Assembly: GCA_050187875.1 (NCBI GenBank)
Contig: JBFWXB010000011.1
Span: forward strand, 1 to 64,000
DNA from: JAFKKS01 sp050187875
GTDB lineage: Bacteria; Pseudomonadota; Alphaproteobacteria; Rhizobiales; Xanthobacteraceae
Direction of reading: 5' to 3'
DNA length: 64,000 nucleotides
Positions 42,078-50,703 of the stretch are shown piece by piece (position 1 is the first letter of the stretch; every line of letters begins with the position of its first letter). The notes under the pieces are model-generated. The model was not told the origin of the DNA. It was given only the letters and a program-made list of their open reading frames with translations, and searched no databases. Both the position numbers and the translations under genes were made by a program.

Positions 42078-43046
42078 ATGCCTTCCTTGAGCGACTGGAC
42101 GATCCCATCCAAGGTCCAACCGAAGCCGGAGGACTATGTCTTCGATCTCGACGCCGCTCTCACGGCCGTCGTCGGCATCCGCACCTCCGTTCCGGAGGAC
42201 GCCTTCACCGCGGACACGCTCGGCACCGAGCGCGCCGGCAATGGCGTGCTGATCCGCAGCGACGGGCTGATCGTGACCATCGGCTACCTCGTGACGGAAG
42301 CGGACCAGGTCTGGATCACGCTCAGCGATGGCCGTCTCGTGCCCGGCCATGTGCTCGCCTACGACCAGGTGACGGGCTTCGGCCTCGTGCAGGCGCTCGC
42401 GCGCCTCGAGGCGCCGGTCCTTCCGCTCGGACAGTCGAGCGATGTGCGCGTCGGCGATGCCGTGGTGATCGGCGGCCATGGCGGACGCCAGCGCTCCGTC
42501 GCCGGCCGGATCGTCAGCAAGCAGGAGTTCGCCGGCTACTGGGAGTATCTGCTGGACGAAGCGATCTTCACCGGGCCGGCACATCCGCATTGGGGCGGCA
42601 CCGCGGTGATCGATTCCACGGGCCGGCTCATCGGCATCGGATCGCTGCAGTTGCAGCAGGCGGCGCAGAACGACCATCTCAATATGATCGTGCCGATCGA
42701 CCTGCTCAAGCCGATCCTCGATGACCTCATTTTGCTCGGACGCCGCAAGGATCCGCCGCGCCCGTGGCTTGGCCTCTACGCCACCGAGCTCGACGACAAC
42801 GTGGTGATCGCCGGCGTCGCCAGTGGCGGCCCGGCGGAAGAGGCGGCGCTGCAGACCGGAGACCTCGTGTTGTCGGTCGCCGGCAGCGAGGTAAGCGACT
42901 TGGCGTCACTGTTCCGGCGCATCTGGTCGCTCGGCCAGGCCGGCGTCGTCGTGCCGATGCGTATCCATCGCTCCGGCCGGACGTTCGACGTGTCGATCAC
43001 CTCGCGCGACCGCAACGCGCTGTTGAAACGGCCAAGCGTGCACTAG
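42078..43046 (+). CDS. HtrA/DegP-like protein with PDZ domain and no catalytic triad
   Basis: A 322-residue protein with a trypsin-like chymotrypsin fold (about 25-215) and one PDZ domain (about 228-310). The fold is clear from GNGVLIRSDGLIVT, ITLSDGRLVPG, PVLPLGQSSDVRVGDAVV and DSTGRLIGIGSL. All three catalytic residues are replaced: the His of the T-x-x-H-V-V motif is Tyr70, the Asp of T-D-L-A-V is Gly100, and the Ser of GNSGG is Trp172 (AHPHWGGTAV). There is no signal peptide, so it is probably cytoplasmic. It should bind peptides or C-termini without cutting. A DUF1194 gene follows 29 bases later in the same direction. Confidence 0.87.
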   Translation: MPSLSDWTIPSKVQPKPEDYVFDLDAALTAVVGIRTSVPEDAFTADTLGTERAGNGVLIRSDGLIVTIGYLVTEADQVWITLSDGRLVPGHVLAYDQVTGFGLVQALARLEAPVLPLGQSSDVRVGDAVVIGGHGGRQRSVAGRIVSKQEFAGYWEYLLDEAIFTGPAHPHWGGTAVIDSTGRLIGIGSLQLQQAAQNDHLNMIVPIDLLKPILDDLILLGRRKDPPRPWLGLYATELDDNVVIAGVASGGPAEEAALQTGDLVLSVAGSEVSDLASLFRRIWSLGQAGVVVPMRIHRSGRTFDVSITSRDRNALLKRPSVH

Positions 43047-43075
43047 ATCATCACATCACACGCGGGGGCGACGCG

Positions 43076-43942
43076 ATGATGCGGTTCAATGGCGTGATGG
43101 CCGCGGCGCTGCTTGCGCTCGGCGCGGCAAGCGTTGCTGGCGGCACGGCCGCCGCGCCGACATTGCGCGCCGACTTCCCCGGCCGGGCGCAGCCCGGCGC
43201 GGTCGCCGTCGACGTCGAGCTCGTCCTTGCGGTCGATGTGTCCTATTCGATGGACCCGGACGAGCAGGCGCTGCAGCGCGAGGGCTATGCGCAGGCGATC
43301 GTCTCGGCGGAATTCCTGCGCGCGCTGCGCGAAGGCATGCACGGGCGCATCGCCATCACCTATGTCGAATGGGCGGGCGCGGCCGACCAGCGCACACTGA
43401 TCCCCTGGCGTCTGATCGACGGCGAAGCGGCGGCGCAAAAATTCGCCGATGACCTCATGGCCGCGCCTTATCGGCGCGCCTTTCGCACCTCGATCTCGGG
43501 CGCCCTCCTCTATGCCGCGCCGCAATTCGAGAACAACGGCTTCACCGGCATCCGCCGTGTGATCGACGTGTCGGGCGACGGCGCGAACAATCAAGGCCGC
43601 CTGATCGAAGGCGTGCGCGACGAGGTCGTTGCGCAAGGCATCACCATCAACGGGCTGCCGATCATGCTCAAGCGCATCAATCCGGCGACGATGGATATCG
43701 ACGACCTCGACATCTATTACGAGGATTGCGTGATCGGCGGCGCCGGCGCCTTCGTCATTCCGATCCGCGAGCGCGAGAAATTCCGCGAGGCGATCCGCAC
43801 CAAGCTGGTGCTCGAGGTCGCCGGCCGCATGCCGGACGTCATCCCGGCGCAGGCGACGCCGCGCACGCCCCGCATCTCCTGCACCATCGGCGAGCGGATG
43901 TGGCAGGAACGCTGGGGCAATGGCGGTATGGACGCGCGATAA
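43076..43942 (+). CDS. DUF1194 (von-Willebrand-A-like) exported protein
   Basis: A 288-residue protein with a signal peptide (about 1-27, ending GGTAAA). DVELVLAVDVSYSMDPDEQALQ contains the D-x-S-x-S-M metal-ion-dependent adhesion motif, and RRVIDVSGDGANNQG is the matching acidic strand, so a metal-binding VWA fold is likely. The family is common in Rhizobiales and its job is unknown. Two ATGs overlap at the start (43076 and 43079). It lies between the inactive HtrA-like protein and a glutaminyl cyclase, all in one direction. A second member of the family is at 61912. Confidence 0.88.
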   Translation: MMRFNGVMAAALLALGAASVAGGTAAAPTLRADFPGRAQPGAVAVDVELVLAVDVSYSMDPDEQALQREGYAQAIVSAEFLRALREGMHGRIAITYVEWAGAADQRTLIPWRLIDGEAAAQKFADDLMAAPYRRAFRTSISGALLYAAPQFENNGFTGIRRVIDVSGDGANNQGRLIEGVRDEVVAQGITINGLPIMLKRINPATMDIDDLDIYYEDCVIGGAGAFVIPIREREKFREAIRTKLVLEVAGRMPDVIPAQATPRTPRISCTIGERMWQERWGNGGMDAR

Positions 43943-43965
43943 CCATTCGGCTAGGTCGAACGGCG

Positions 43966-44766
43966 ATGCGACTCTTGATGTCCCTGCTTGCTTCGGCGCT
44001 GATGGCCGCGGCCGCCACCGCGGCGCGGGCGCAAAGCTGTCCCGCCCCGAAACCGCTTGTCTTCCATGTGGAATCGCAGATCGAGCGCGACACGCTCGGC
44101 TTCACGCAGGGCCTCGAGCTGCATGACGGCCTGCTGTTCGAAAGCACGGGGCCGATCGACGGCGAGACGCGGCTCAACACCATCGACCGCCAGGGGCACG
44201 TCACACCGCTCGCAAAATTCGGCGACACCTTTTTTGGCGAAGGCCTGACCGTTCTCGGCGACGAGATGTTCCAGCTCAGCTGGAAGGAGCACAAGGTGTT
44301 TGTCTACGACCGCGCGGGAAAGCGCCTGCGCGAGATGAAAAATACACACGACGGTTGGGGACTGACCAACGACGGCACGAATCTCATCTTCACCGACGGC
44401 GGGGATAAGCTCTACTTCGTCGACCCGAAAACCTTCGCGATCCGCCGCACCGTGCCGATCCGGCTCGGCGACAAGTCGGTGCCCAATCTCAACGAGCTCG
44501 AATGGGTGGACGGCAAGATCTACGCCAATGTGTTCACGACGCCGGTGATCGTGCGCGTCGTGCCGGAGACCGGCTGCATCGACGCCACCGCCGACCTTTC
44601 AAAATCCCTCTGGCCGCGCATGTCGCTCAACGAGCGCGAGCGGCTTTTGTCCAGCGACAATTACGTGCTCAACGGCATCGCCCACGACAGGCGCGACGGC
44701 ACGTTCTTCCTCACCGGCAAGCGCTGGCGCTGGATTTTCGTCGGCAAGTTCGCGCCGGCGGATTAA
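43966..44766 (+). CDS. Glutaminyl-peptide cyclotransferase, plant/bacterial beta-propeller type
   Basis: A 266-residue exported enzyme with a signal peptide (1-22, ending ARAQ). The five-bladed propeller signatures are visible as FTQGLELHDGLLFESTG, FFGEGLTVLGDEMFQLSWKE, GWGLTNDGTNLIFTDG, PNLNELEWVDGKIYANV and NGIAHDRRDGTFFLTGK. It cyclises N-terminal Gln to pyroglutamate on exported proteins. It follows the DUF1194 gene by 23 bases, so the two secreted proteins are probably co-expressed, and the DUF1194 protein could even be a substrate. That last point is inference. Confidence 0.9.
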   Translation: MRLLMSLLASALMAAAATAARAQSCPAPKPLVFHVESQIERDTLGFTQGLELHDGLLFESTGPIDGETRLNTIDRQGHVTPLAKFGDTFFGEGLTVLGDEMFQLSWKEHKVFVYDRAGKRLREMKNTHDGWGLTNDGTNLIFTDGGDKLYFVDPKTFAIRRTVPIRLGDKSVPNLNELEWVDGKIYANVFTTPVIVRVVPETGCIDATADLSKSLWPRMSLNERERLLSSDNYVLNGIAHDRRDGTFFLTGKRWRWIFVGKFAPAD

Positions 44767-44775
44767 TTCTCATAG

Positions 44776-44871
44776 TGTCGTCCCCGCGAAGGCGGGGACC
44801 CAGTACACCCTGCGCTCTCGATTGAACCGATAGACTGGGGTTACTGGATGCCCGCCTTCGCGGGCATGACA
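44776..44871. repeat. Intergenic inverted repeat, family B (opposite orientation)
   Basis: TGTCGTCCCCGCGAAGGCGG at one end and GCCCGCCTTCGCGGGCATGA at the other, with CCCAGTA / TTACTGG in the middle. It separates the cyclase and rRNA-methylase genes, which converge. Confidence 0.75.
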
Positions 44872-44899
44872 CTCAAATATTTGTCGCGAACACCGAAAC

Positions 44900-46135
44900 C
44901 TACCGCACGAACAGCGCCACGATCTCCACATGCGCGCTGTAGCGGAACTGATCGACTGGCGTCACCTGCTTCAAGGCAAAGCCGCCGTCGATCAGCAACC
45001 GTGCATCGCGCGCAAAGGTCGCGGGATTGCACGAGACCGCGATCACGCGCTCGGCCTTCGATGCCGCGAGGTGTCGTGTCTGTGCCTCCGCGCCCTGGCG
45101 CGGCGGATCGATCACCACGGCATCAAAGCCGGACAGCTCCGACGGCAAGAGCGGCCGGCGGAAAAGGTCCCGCGCCTCCGCTGCGATCGCCTTCAATCCC
45201 GGCGCCGTATTGGCGGCGTGCTTCAACGCTGCGATCGCCGGCGCACTGCCGTCAAACGCAGCGACGCGCGCCGTCTCGGCCAGGCGCAGGCTGAACGGGC
45301 CGACGCCCGCGAAGAGATCGAGCACGCGCTTCGCGGCGCCGACATGCGCGACGACAAGGCGCGCCAGCGCCGCCTCGCCTTCCGCCGTCGGCTGCAGAAA
45401 CGGGCCGGGCGGCAGCGTCACCGTGGCGCGGCCGATGCGCAGCGTCGGCGGCACGAGTTGCATGACCAATTCGCCATGGCGCGTGAGCCGCGCAAAGCCG
45501 TGCCGCGTGACAGCGTGGCCGAGTTGCATCTCGATCGCGGGCGCGAGCGGACCGCTGCCGCGGATGTCGACATCGAGGCCGTTGTCGGCCGCCGTGACGT
45601 GGATATCGAGCGGCTTGCGCAGCGGCCGCAGCGGTTCCGCCAACGCCCAGGCAAGCGGGATGACATCGTCCAACGCGGGCGCGAGGATCGGGCAGCGATC
45701 GATCGGCACGATGTGATGCGCGCGCGGCGCGGCGAAGCCGACATTGAGCACATCGCGATTCTGACGCGCATGCAGCACGACGCGGCGACGGCCTTCACCA
45801 TGCGCGTCGACAAGCTCATCGACCGGCCCGGCAAGCCCCGCCTGCGCAAGCGCGGTGACGACGAGGTCGCGCTTCCAGGCCGCGTAGCGATCGAAGCGCC
45901 AATGCTGGATGGCGCAGCCGCCGCAGGTGCCGAAATGCGGGCAGATCGGCGCGATGCGCTCAGGACTCGGCGTATCGACCTGCAGCAATTCGCGACGATC
46001 ACCATGGCCCAGCACCGGCGCGACCGTCACCGTCTCGCCCGGCAGCGTGTAGGAAACGAAAAGCGGCTCCGCGCCGCCATCGGCGACGCCATCGCCGCGA
46101 TGGCCGACGCGGGCGATGGTGAGCGTTTCAACCAC
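44900..46135 (-). CDS. 23S rRNA 5-methyluridine methyltransferase (RlmD/RumA-like, TrmA family)
   Basis: A 411-residue SAM-dependent methylase. The iron-sulfur motif CPHFGTCGGCAIQHW (C-x5-C-G-G-C) is intact, with a further Cys in DRCPIL. The SAM loop is VLDLFAGVGPFSLRLA, and the catalytic region has VIDPPRQGAE and the nucleophile Cys in VSCNPATFARD. It adds the C5 methyl to a uridine in 23S rRNA. The start is GTG at 46135, overlapping the tlyA stop by 8 bases, so it is coupled to tlyA. The specific uridine cannot be told from sequence. Confidence 0.9.
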   Translation of the reverse strand: MVETLTIARVGHRGDGVADGGAEPLFVSYTLPGETVTVAPVLGHGDRRELLQVDTPSPERIAPICPHFGTCGGCAIQHWRFDRYAAWKRDLVVTALAQAGLAGPVDELVDAHGEGRRRVVLHARQNRDVLNVGFAAPRAHHIVPIDRCPILAPALDDVIPLAWALAEPLRPLRKPLDIHVTAADNGLDVDIRGSGPLAPAIEMQLGHAVTRHGFARLTRHGELVMQLVPPTLRIGRATVTLPPGPFLQPTAEGEAALARLVVAHVGAAKRVLDLFAGVGPFSLRLAETARVAAFDGSAPAIAALKHAANTAPGLKAIAAEARDLFRRPLLPSELSGFDAVVIDPPRQGAEAQTRHLAASKAERVIAVSCNPATFARDARLLIDGGFALKQVTPVDQFRYSAHVEIVALFVR

Positions 46136-46859
46136 GCCGCGCGCCGATCAAGAATTCGGCGTTGCCGTCGCCGCCGTGGATCGGCGAGGGCATCACGCCG
46201 CAGACGCGCCAACCCAGCGCCTCGACGTGGCGCGCGATGTCATCGCACACGGCGGCATGCACGGCGGGATCGCGCACGATCCCTTTCTTGAGGGCAGCGC
46301 GGCCGGCCTCGAACTGCGGCTTGATGAGGGCAACGAGAGCGGCGGCCGGCGCGGCGAGCGCCGTTGCCGTCGGCAGGACTTGCTTGAGCGAGATGAAGCT
46401 CACGTCGATCGCGATAACCTCTGCGGGCGCGGAGAGCGCCGCTGCGGCAAGCGTGCGAACATCCGTCTGCTCGAGCGACGTCACTCTGCGGTCAGCGCGC
46501 AGCGACGCGTGCAATTGGCCACTTCCGACGTCGACGGCCGTGACATGGGCCGCGCCGCGCGCGAGCAGCACCTGCGTGAAGCCGCCGGTCGAGGCGCCGA
46601 CATCGAGGCAAACGCAGCCGCGCGGATCAAAGCCGAAACGATCGAGCGCCGCCGCGAGCTTCACGCCGCCGCGTGACACCCAAGGATGCGCAGGCTGCGC
46701 CACAAGCTGCGCTTCGCTGGCGAGACGTTCCGACGCTTTGCCGACGACTGCGCCGTCGGCCATGACGAGACCGGCGGCGATCGCCGCCTGCGCCTGCGCG
46801 CGGCTTTCAAAGAGATGACGTTCGACGAGGAGAACGTCGGCTCGCTTGCGAGAGGTCAT
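46128..46859 (-). CDS. tlyA: TlyA-family rRNA 2-O-methyltransferase
   Basis: A 243-residue protein. An N-terminal S4 RNA-binding domain (RADVLLVERHLFESRAQAQA) precedes an FtsJ-type methylase domain with CLDVGASTGGFTQVLL as the SAM loop and the IDVSFISLKQVLP and ALIKPQFEAGR blocks of the TlyA family. It methylates ribose 2-OH groups in 16S and/or 23S rRNA. The ATG at 46859 begins directly after the terminator of dxs and has no Shine-Dalgarno, which is unusual; either the message is leaderless or it depends on read-through. It is followed by the overlapping rRNA methylase gene. Confidence 0.92.
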   Translation of the reverse strand: MTSRKRADVLLVERHLFESRAQAQAAIAAGLVMADGAVVGKASERLASEAQLVAQPAHPWVSRGGVKLAAALDRFGFDPRGCVCLDVGASTGGFTQVLLARGAAHVTAVDVGSGQLHASLRADRRVTSLEQTDVRTLAAAALSAPAEVIAIDVSFISLKQVLPTATALAAPAAALVALIKPQFEAGRAALKKGIVRDPAVHAAVCDDIARHVEALGWRVCGVMPSPIHGGDGNAEFLIGARRG

Positions 46860-46865
46860 CGCAAT

Positions 46866-46895
46866 GTAAAAAAGCGCCCCGAATTTCGGGGCGCT
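46866..46895 (-). terminator. Rho-independent terminator after dxs
   Basis: On the minus strand a 9-base stem AGCGCCCCG / CGGGGCGCT with a five-base loop is followed by TTTTTTACA. It begins 11 bases after the dxs stop codon and ends only about 7 bases before the tlyA start. Confidence 0.85.
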
Positions 46896-46905
46896 TCGCA
46901 TTTGA

Positions 46906-48834
46906 TCAGGCGAGACGCGAGGTCTCCGAGCGCACGTCCTTGCCCAAGGCTTCGAATACCTTGGCGACGATGCCCTTCGAGTCGAGCCCGGCCTTCGCGT
47001 ACATCTTGTCCGGCGAATCCTGGTCGATGAAGACGTCGGGCAGCGTCATGCTGCGCACCTTGAGGCCATTGTCGAGCACGCCGTGCTCGGCGAGCGCCTG
47101 CATGGCAAAGGAGCCGAAGCCGCCGACCGCGCCTTCCTCGATCATGATCAGGACCTCATGCTCCCGCGCGAGGCGCAGCAGGAGATCGACGTCGAGAGGC
47201 TTGGCGAAACGGGCGTCGGCAACCGTCGTCGAAAGGCCAAAGGACGCCAGATCGTCAGCGGCGTTCAGGCACTCCTTGAGACGCGTGCCATACGAGAAAA
47301 GCGCGACCTTGGTGCCTTCGCGCAGCACGCGGCCCTTGCCGATCTCGAGCGGCTTGCCTTCTTCCGGCATTTCGACGCCCATGCCTTCGCCGCGCGGGTA
47401 GCGCAGCGCCGAGGGACGATCGTCGATCGCGACCTGCGTCGCCACCATGTGCACGAGGTCCGCCTCGTCGCCCGCCGCCATCAGCACGAAGCCGGGGAGG
47501 CAGCCGAGATACGCGATGTCGAAGGAGCCCGCATGCGTCGGGCCGTCGGCGCCGACGAGGCCGGCGCGATCCATCGCGAAGCGCACCGGCAGCCGCTGGA
47601 TCGCGACGTCGTGCACGACCTGGTCGTAGCCGCGCTGCAGGAACGTCGAATAGATCGCGCAGAACGGCTTGTAGCCTTCGGTCGCGAGACCGGCGGCGAA
47701 AGTCACAGCATGCTGCTCGGCGATGCCGACGTCGAAGGTGCGCTTGGGGAACACCTTCTGGAAGAGATCGATGCCGGTGCCCGAAGGCATGGCCGCCGTG
47801 ATGCCGACGATCTTGTTGTCCTTGTGCGCCTCCTTGATGAGGCTTTCGCCGAACACCTTCTGATAGGCCGGCGCGTTCGATTTCGGCTTCGACTGCACGC
47901 CGGTCGCGACGTCGAACTTGACGACGCCGTGGTACTTGTCAGCCGACGCTTCCGCCGGGCCGTAGCCTTTGCCCTTCTGCGTGCGGCAATGGACGATGAT
48001 CGGCCCGGTCTGCGAGTCGCGCACGTTCTTGAGGATCGGCAGCAGCTGATCGAGATTGTGACCGTCGATCGGCCCGACGTAATAGAAGCCGAGCTCCTCG
48101 AACATCGTGCCGCCGGTGACCATGCCGCGGGCGAATTCCTCGGCGCGCGTCGCGCCGATCTCGAGCGCCTTGGGCAGCTTCTTCGCGAGTTGACGTCCGA
48201 TCTCGCGCAGGCCGCGATAGCTGTGGCCGGAGAAGAGGCGCGCGAGATAGCCGGCGAGCGCGCCGACCGGCGGCGCGATCGACATGTCGTTGTCGTTGAG
48301 GATGACGATGAGACGCGAATTCATCGCGCCGGCATTGTTCATCGCCTCATAGGCCATGCCCGCTGACATCGCGCCGTCTCCGATCACGGAGATGACGTTG
48401 TTCTTGCGCCCGTCGAGGTCACGCCCCACGGCCATGCCGAGGCCGGCGGAGATCGACGTCGAAGAATGCGCGGCGCCGAAGGGGTCGTATTCGCTCTCGG
48501 CGCGCTTGGTGAAGCCTGACAGGCCTCCACCCTGGCGCAGCGTGCGGATACGATCGCGGCGGCCGGTGAGGATCTTGTGCGGATAGGCCTGATGGCCGAC
48601 ATCCCAGACCAACCGGTCTTGCGGCGTATTGAACACATAATGAAGCGCAACAGTGAGCTCGATCACGCCGAGGCCCGCGCCGAGATGGCCGCCGGTTACC
48701 GCGACGGCGTCGATCATCTCCTGGCGCAGCTCGGACGCGAGCTGACCCAATTGCTCTGGCTTGAGAGCGCGCAGCTCATGTGGCGTGCGCACTTTATCCA
48801 ATAGCGGTGTCTTTGAATCTTTCAACGCGATCAC
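46906..48834 (-). CDS. dxs: 1-Deoxy-D-xylulose-5-phosphate synthase
   Basis: The thiamine-diphosphate enzyme that joins pyruvate and glyceraldehyde 3-phosphate at the start of the MEP isoprenoid pathway. GDGAMSAGMAYEAMNNAG (cofactor binding), GFYYVGPIDGHN and the glutamate in GIAEQHAVTFAAGLATEG are intact. I place the start at GTG 48834, preceded by GAGGGACGGCTGGA, which gives 642 residues, the usual family size, and the standard SKTPLLDKVRTP opening. The open frame continues to ATG 48900 but without a ribosome site. It sits in the Rhizobiales order deacetylase, xseB, dxs, tlyA. Confidence 0.95.
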   Translation of the reverse strand: MIALKDSKTPLLDKVRTPHELRALKPEQLGQLASELRQEMIDAVAVTGGHLGAGLGVIELTVALHYVFNTPQDRLVWDVGHQAYPHKILTGRRDRIRTLRQGGGLSGFTKRAESEYDPFGAAHSSTSISAGLGMAVGRDLDGRKNNVISVIGDGAMSAGMAYEAMNNAGAMNSRLIVILNDNDMSIAPPVGALAGYLARLFSGHSYRGLREIGRQLAKKLPKALEIGATRAEEFARGMVTGGTMFEELGFYYVGPIDGHNLDQLLPILKNVRDSQTGPIIVHCRTQKGKGYGPAEASADKYHGVVKFDVATGVQSKPKSNAPAYQKVFGESLIKEAHKDNKIVGITAAMPSGTGIDLFQKVFPKRTFDVGIAEQHAVTFAAGLATEGYKPFCAIYSTFLQRGYDQVVHDVAIQRLPVRFAMDRAGLVGADGPTHAGSFDIAYLGCLPGFVLMAAGDEADLVHMVATQVAIDDRPSALRYPRGEGMGVEMPEEGKPLEIGKGRVLREGTKVALFSYGTRLKECLNAADDLASFGLSTTVADARFAKPLDVDLLLRLAREHEVLIMIEEGAVGGFGSFAMQALAEHGVLDNGLKVRSMTLPDVFIDQDSPDKMYAKAGLDSKGIVAKVFEALGKDVRSETSRLA

Positions 48835-49002
48835 TCCAGCCGTCCCTCGAGGGTTTCGTCTTGTACTCAGCCCCTTAGGTTCGATTTTCACACCAGCCAT
48901 ACAGACTTATTTCGCATTCAACCAAATAAACTCGCACGACATGCCTAAAGGCGCAAATCGCGCAGTCGACCCGCCACAATATGCAGTGGGTTGCGCGTCA
49001 GC

Positions 49003-49254
49003 CTATACAACATCAAGAGGCTCGGCGCCGGTCGGCTTCCCGGACGCATCGAGCGTGATCTTCTCCACCCTGGCTTCCGCCTGCCGCAAGAGCTCGTCGC
49101 AGCGGCGCTTGAGAACTTCTCCGCGCTCGTAGATCGCTACGGATTCTTCCAAGGGAACGTCGCCCTTCTCCAGGCGCTGGACGATCGAGTCAAGCTCGGC
49201 CAGCGCCTTCTCGAAGCTCATGGCAGTGACGTCATTATGAGGATTGGCAGTCAT
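49003..49254 (-). CDS. xseB: Exodeoxyribonuclease VII small subunit
   Basis: An 83-residue protein with the characteristic SFEKALAELDSIVQRLEKGD and LEESVAIYERGEVLKRRCDEL helices of XseB. It partners the large subunit XseA, not encoded here, to degrade single-stranded DNA. The neighbourhood upstream of dxs is the standard one. An internal ATG (MSFEKAL) 11 codons later is a possible start. Confidence 0.93.
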   Translation of the reverse strand: MTANPHNDVTAMSFEKALAELDSIVQRLEKGDVPLEESVAIYERGEVLKRRCDELLRQAEARVEKITLDASGKPTGAEPLDVV

Positions 49255-49373
49255 CCGCCGTGTCGCTCCGTCTTGTCCATGAGGTCAGTAGATATGTCCG
49301 CTTTGGAAATGATTAAGACGGGCACGTGACGATTTCCGCCTGCCGGATATTTATACCACTATAGTTTCCGGGC

Positions 49374-50303
49374 TCACGCCTCCATGAGCGCGCTGACATG
49401 CGCCGCGGCGGACGCGGAGAGGCCGCGCAGATCGTAACCACCTTCGAGCAGCGAGACGATGCGGCCCTTCGCGCTCGCCCCCGCCAGCTCCATAAGCTTT
49501 CGGGTCGCCCACGCAAAATCCTCTTCGACGAGATTGAGGTTCGCCAGCGGATCGCGCGCGTGGGCGTCGAAACCTGCGGAGATAATAAGCAAGTCGGGGG
49601 CGAAGTTCCGCACTGCGGGCAAGACGATGTCGTCGAAGGCCTGACGGAACGGCCCGCCGTCGTCGCCGGCGCGCAGCGGCGCGTTGACGATGGTGTTGTG
49701 CACGCCACGCTCGGTTTTCGCTCCCGTGCCGGGATAGAGCGGCATCTCGTGCGTCGAGGCGTACATCACCGTCGGGTCGGCCCAGAAGATATCCTGGGTG
49801 CCGTTGCCGTGATGCACGTCGAAATCGACGATCGCGACGCGCGCAACGCCGTGTTGCCTCTGGGCATGGCGGGCGGCGATCGCCGCATTGTTGAAGAGGC
49901 AGAAGCCCATGGGCGTCGCGGTCTCGGCATGGTGACCGGGCGGGCGCGTCGCGACGAAAGCGTTGGTCGCCCGGCCCGCCATCACCTCATCGACGGCGAA
50001 AACCGCCCCGCCGACCGCACGGGCCGCGGCCTCATAACTTCCCGGCGACATCGTCGTATCGCCGTCGAGACGCACGAGGCCTTCCTTCGGCGTCGCCTCG
50101 GCGATCGCTTCAACGTAAGCGCGCGGATGCGCGAGCGCGATCGTCTCGACTTCGGCGCGCGGCGCCTCAGCGCGGATCAGAGCCGAGAAGCGCTCGTCGT
50201 CCAGCGCTTGCGCCAGCGCGCGCAGGCGGTCGGGACGCTCGGGATGACCGGCAGGCGTCAAGTGATCGAGGCAGGCGGGATGGGAGAGCAGCAATGTCGG
50301 CAT
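49374..50303 (-). CDS. Histone-deacetylase-family protein (acetoin utilisation / amidohydrolase type)
   Basis: A 309-residue arginase/deacetylase-fold enzyme. The zinc and charge-relay residues are in ATRPPGHHAETATPMGFCLFN and VDFDVHHGNGTQDIF, and the substrate tyrosine-type loop lies near LLEGGYDLRGL. Bacterial relatives hydrolyse acetylated polyamines or lysines, and some control acetyl-CoA synthetase. The substrate is not assignable. It heads the deacetylase, xseB, dxs, tlyA arrangement, with 119 bases before xseB, so co-transcription is likely but not certain. It diverges from the NepR-like gene. Confidence 0.9.
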   Translation of the reverse strand: MPTLLLSHPACLDHLTPAGHPERPDRLRALAQALDDERFSALIRAEAPRAEVETIALAHPRAYVEAIAEATPKEGLVRLDGDTTMSPGSYEAAARAVGGAVFAVDEVMAGRATNAFVATRPPGHHAETATPMGFCLFNNAAIAARHAQRQHGVARVAIVDFDVHHGNGTQDIFWADPTVMYASTHEMPLYPGTGAKTERGVHNTIVNAPLRAGDDGGPFRQAFDDIVLPAVRNFAPDLLIISAGFDAHARDPLANLNLVEEDFAWATRKLMELAGASAKGRIVSLLEGGYDLRGLSASAAAHVSALMEA

Positions 50304-50385
50304 GCCATGAAACCTATCGGTTTTCGCCGGCCAGAGCCAATCGAAACCATTGCTTAATCATAGAGATGCGCAGTTTGCGGCATTT

Positions 50386-50411
50386 GGAACGAAAACTTTA
50401 CAGGTCGCGTT
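50386..50411 (+). promoter_or_regulatory. EcfG-type general-stress promoter
   Basis: GGAAC at 50386-50390, a 17-base spacer, then CGTT at 50408-50411 matches the alphaproteobacterial EcfG consensus GGAAC-N16/17-CGTT exactly. The element lies 36 bases before the NepR-like start and 22 before its AAAGGAGG ribosome site. Confidence 0.75.
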
Positions 50412-50446
50412 CACTCTTGGCGCACCCAGGGAAAGGAGGGGTGTCC

Positions 50447-50635
50447 ATGCAAAACGACCCCTTCAAGTCAATGAGTGACGCAGCCTGCCGCGCGGAGATC
50501 ATGTCCTCGCTCGGGCATCAGCTGAGGACGATCTATTCCTGCAGCGCATCCGATCCCGTGCCGGAGAGGATGCAGGAGCTGGTCCGCCGCATCGGCCGTT
50601 CGGAATACTCAAACTCCGACAAGGACGACCGCTAG
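50447..50635 (+). CDS. nepR: NepR-like anti-sigma factor
   Basis: A 62-residue protein with the NepR core: LGHQLRTIYS (helix 1) and DPVPERMQELVRRIG (helix 2), matching the LRxxY and PVPxR patterns of the family. NepR binds the sigma factor EcfG and is displaced by phosphorylated PhyR during general stress. The ATG at 50447 is preceded by a strong AAAGGAGG. Its own EcfG-type promoter implies negative feedback. In many relatives nepR is beside phyR and ecfG; neither is present here, so this may be a second, isolated NepR that tunes or splits the response. Confidence 0.75.
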   Translation: MQNDPFKSMSDAACRAEIMSSLGHQLRTIYSCSASDPVPERMQELVRRIGRSEYSNSDKDDR

Positions 50636-50703
50636 ACCTTCCGGGCGAAAGCGGACCGGCAAAACACACCCTATATTTTGCGCGACACCAGGAGTGCTCG
50701 CGC

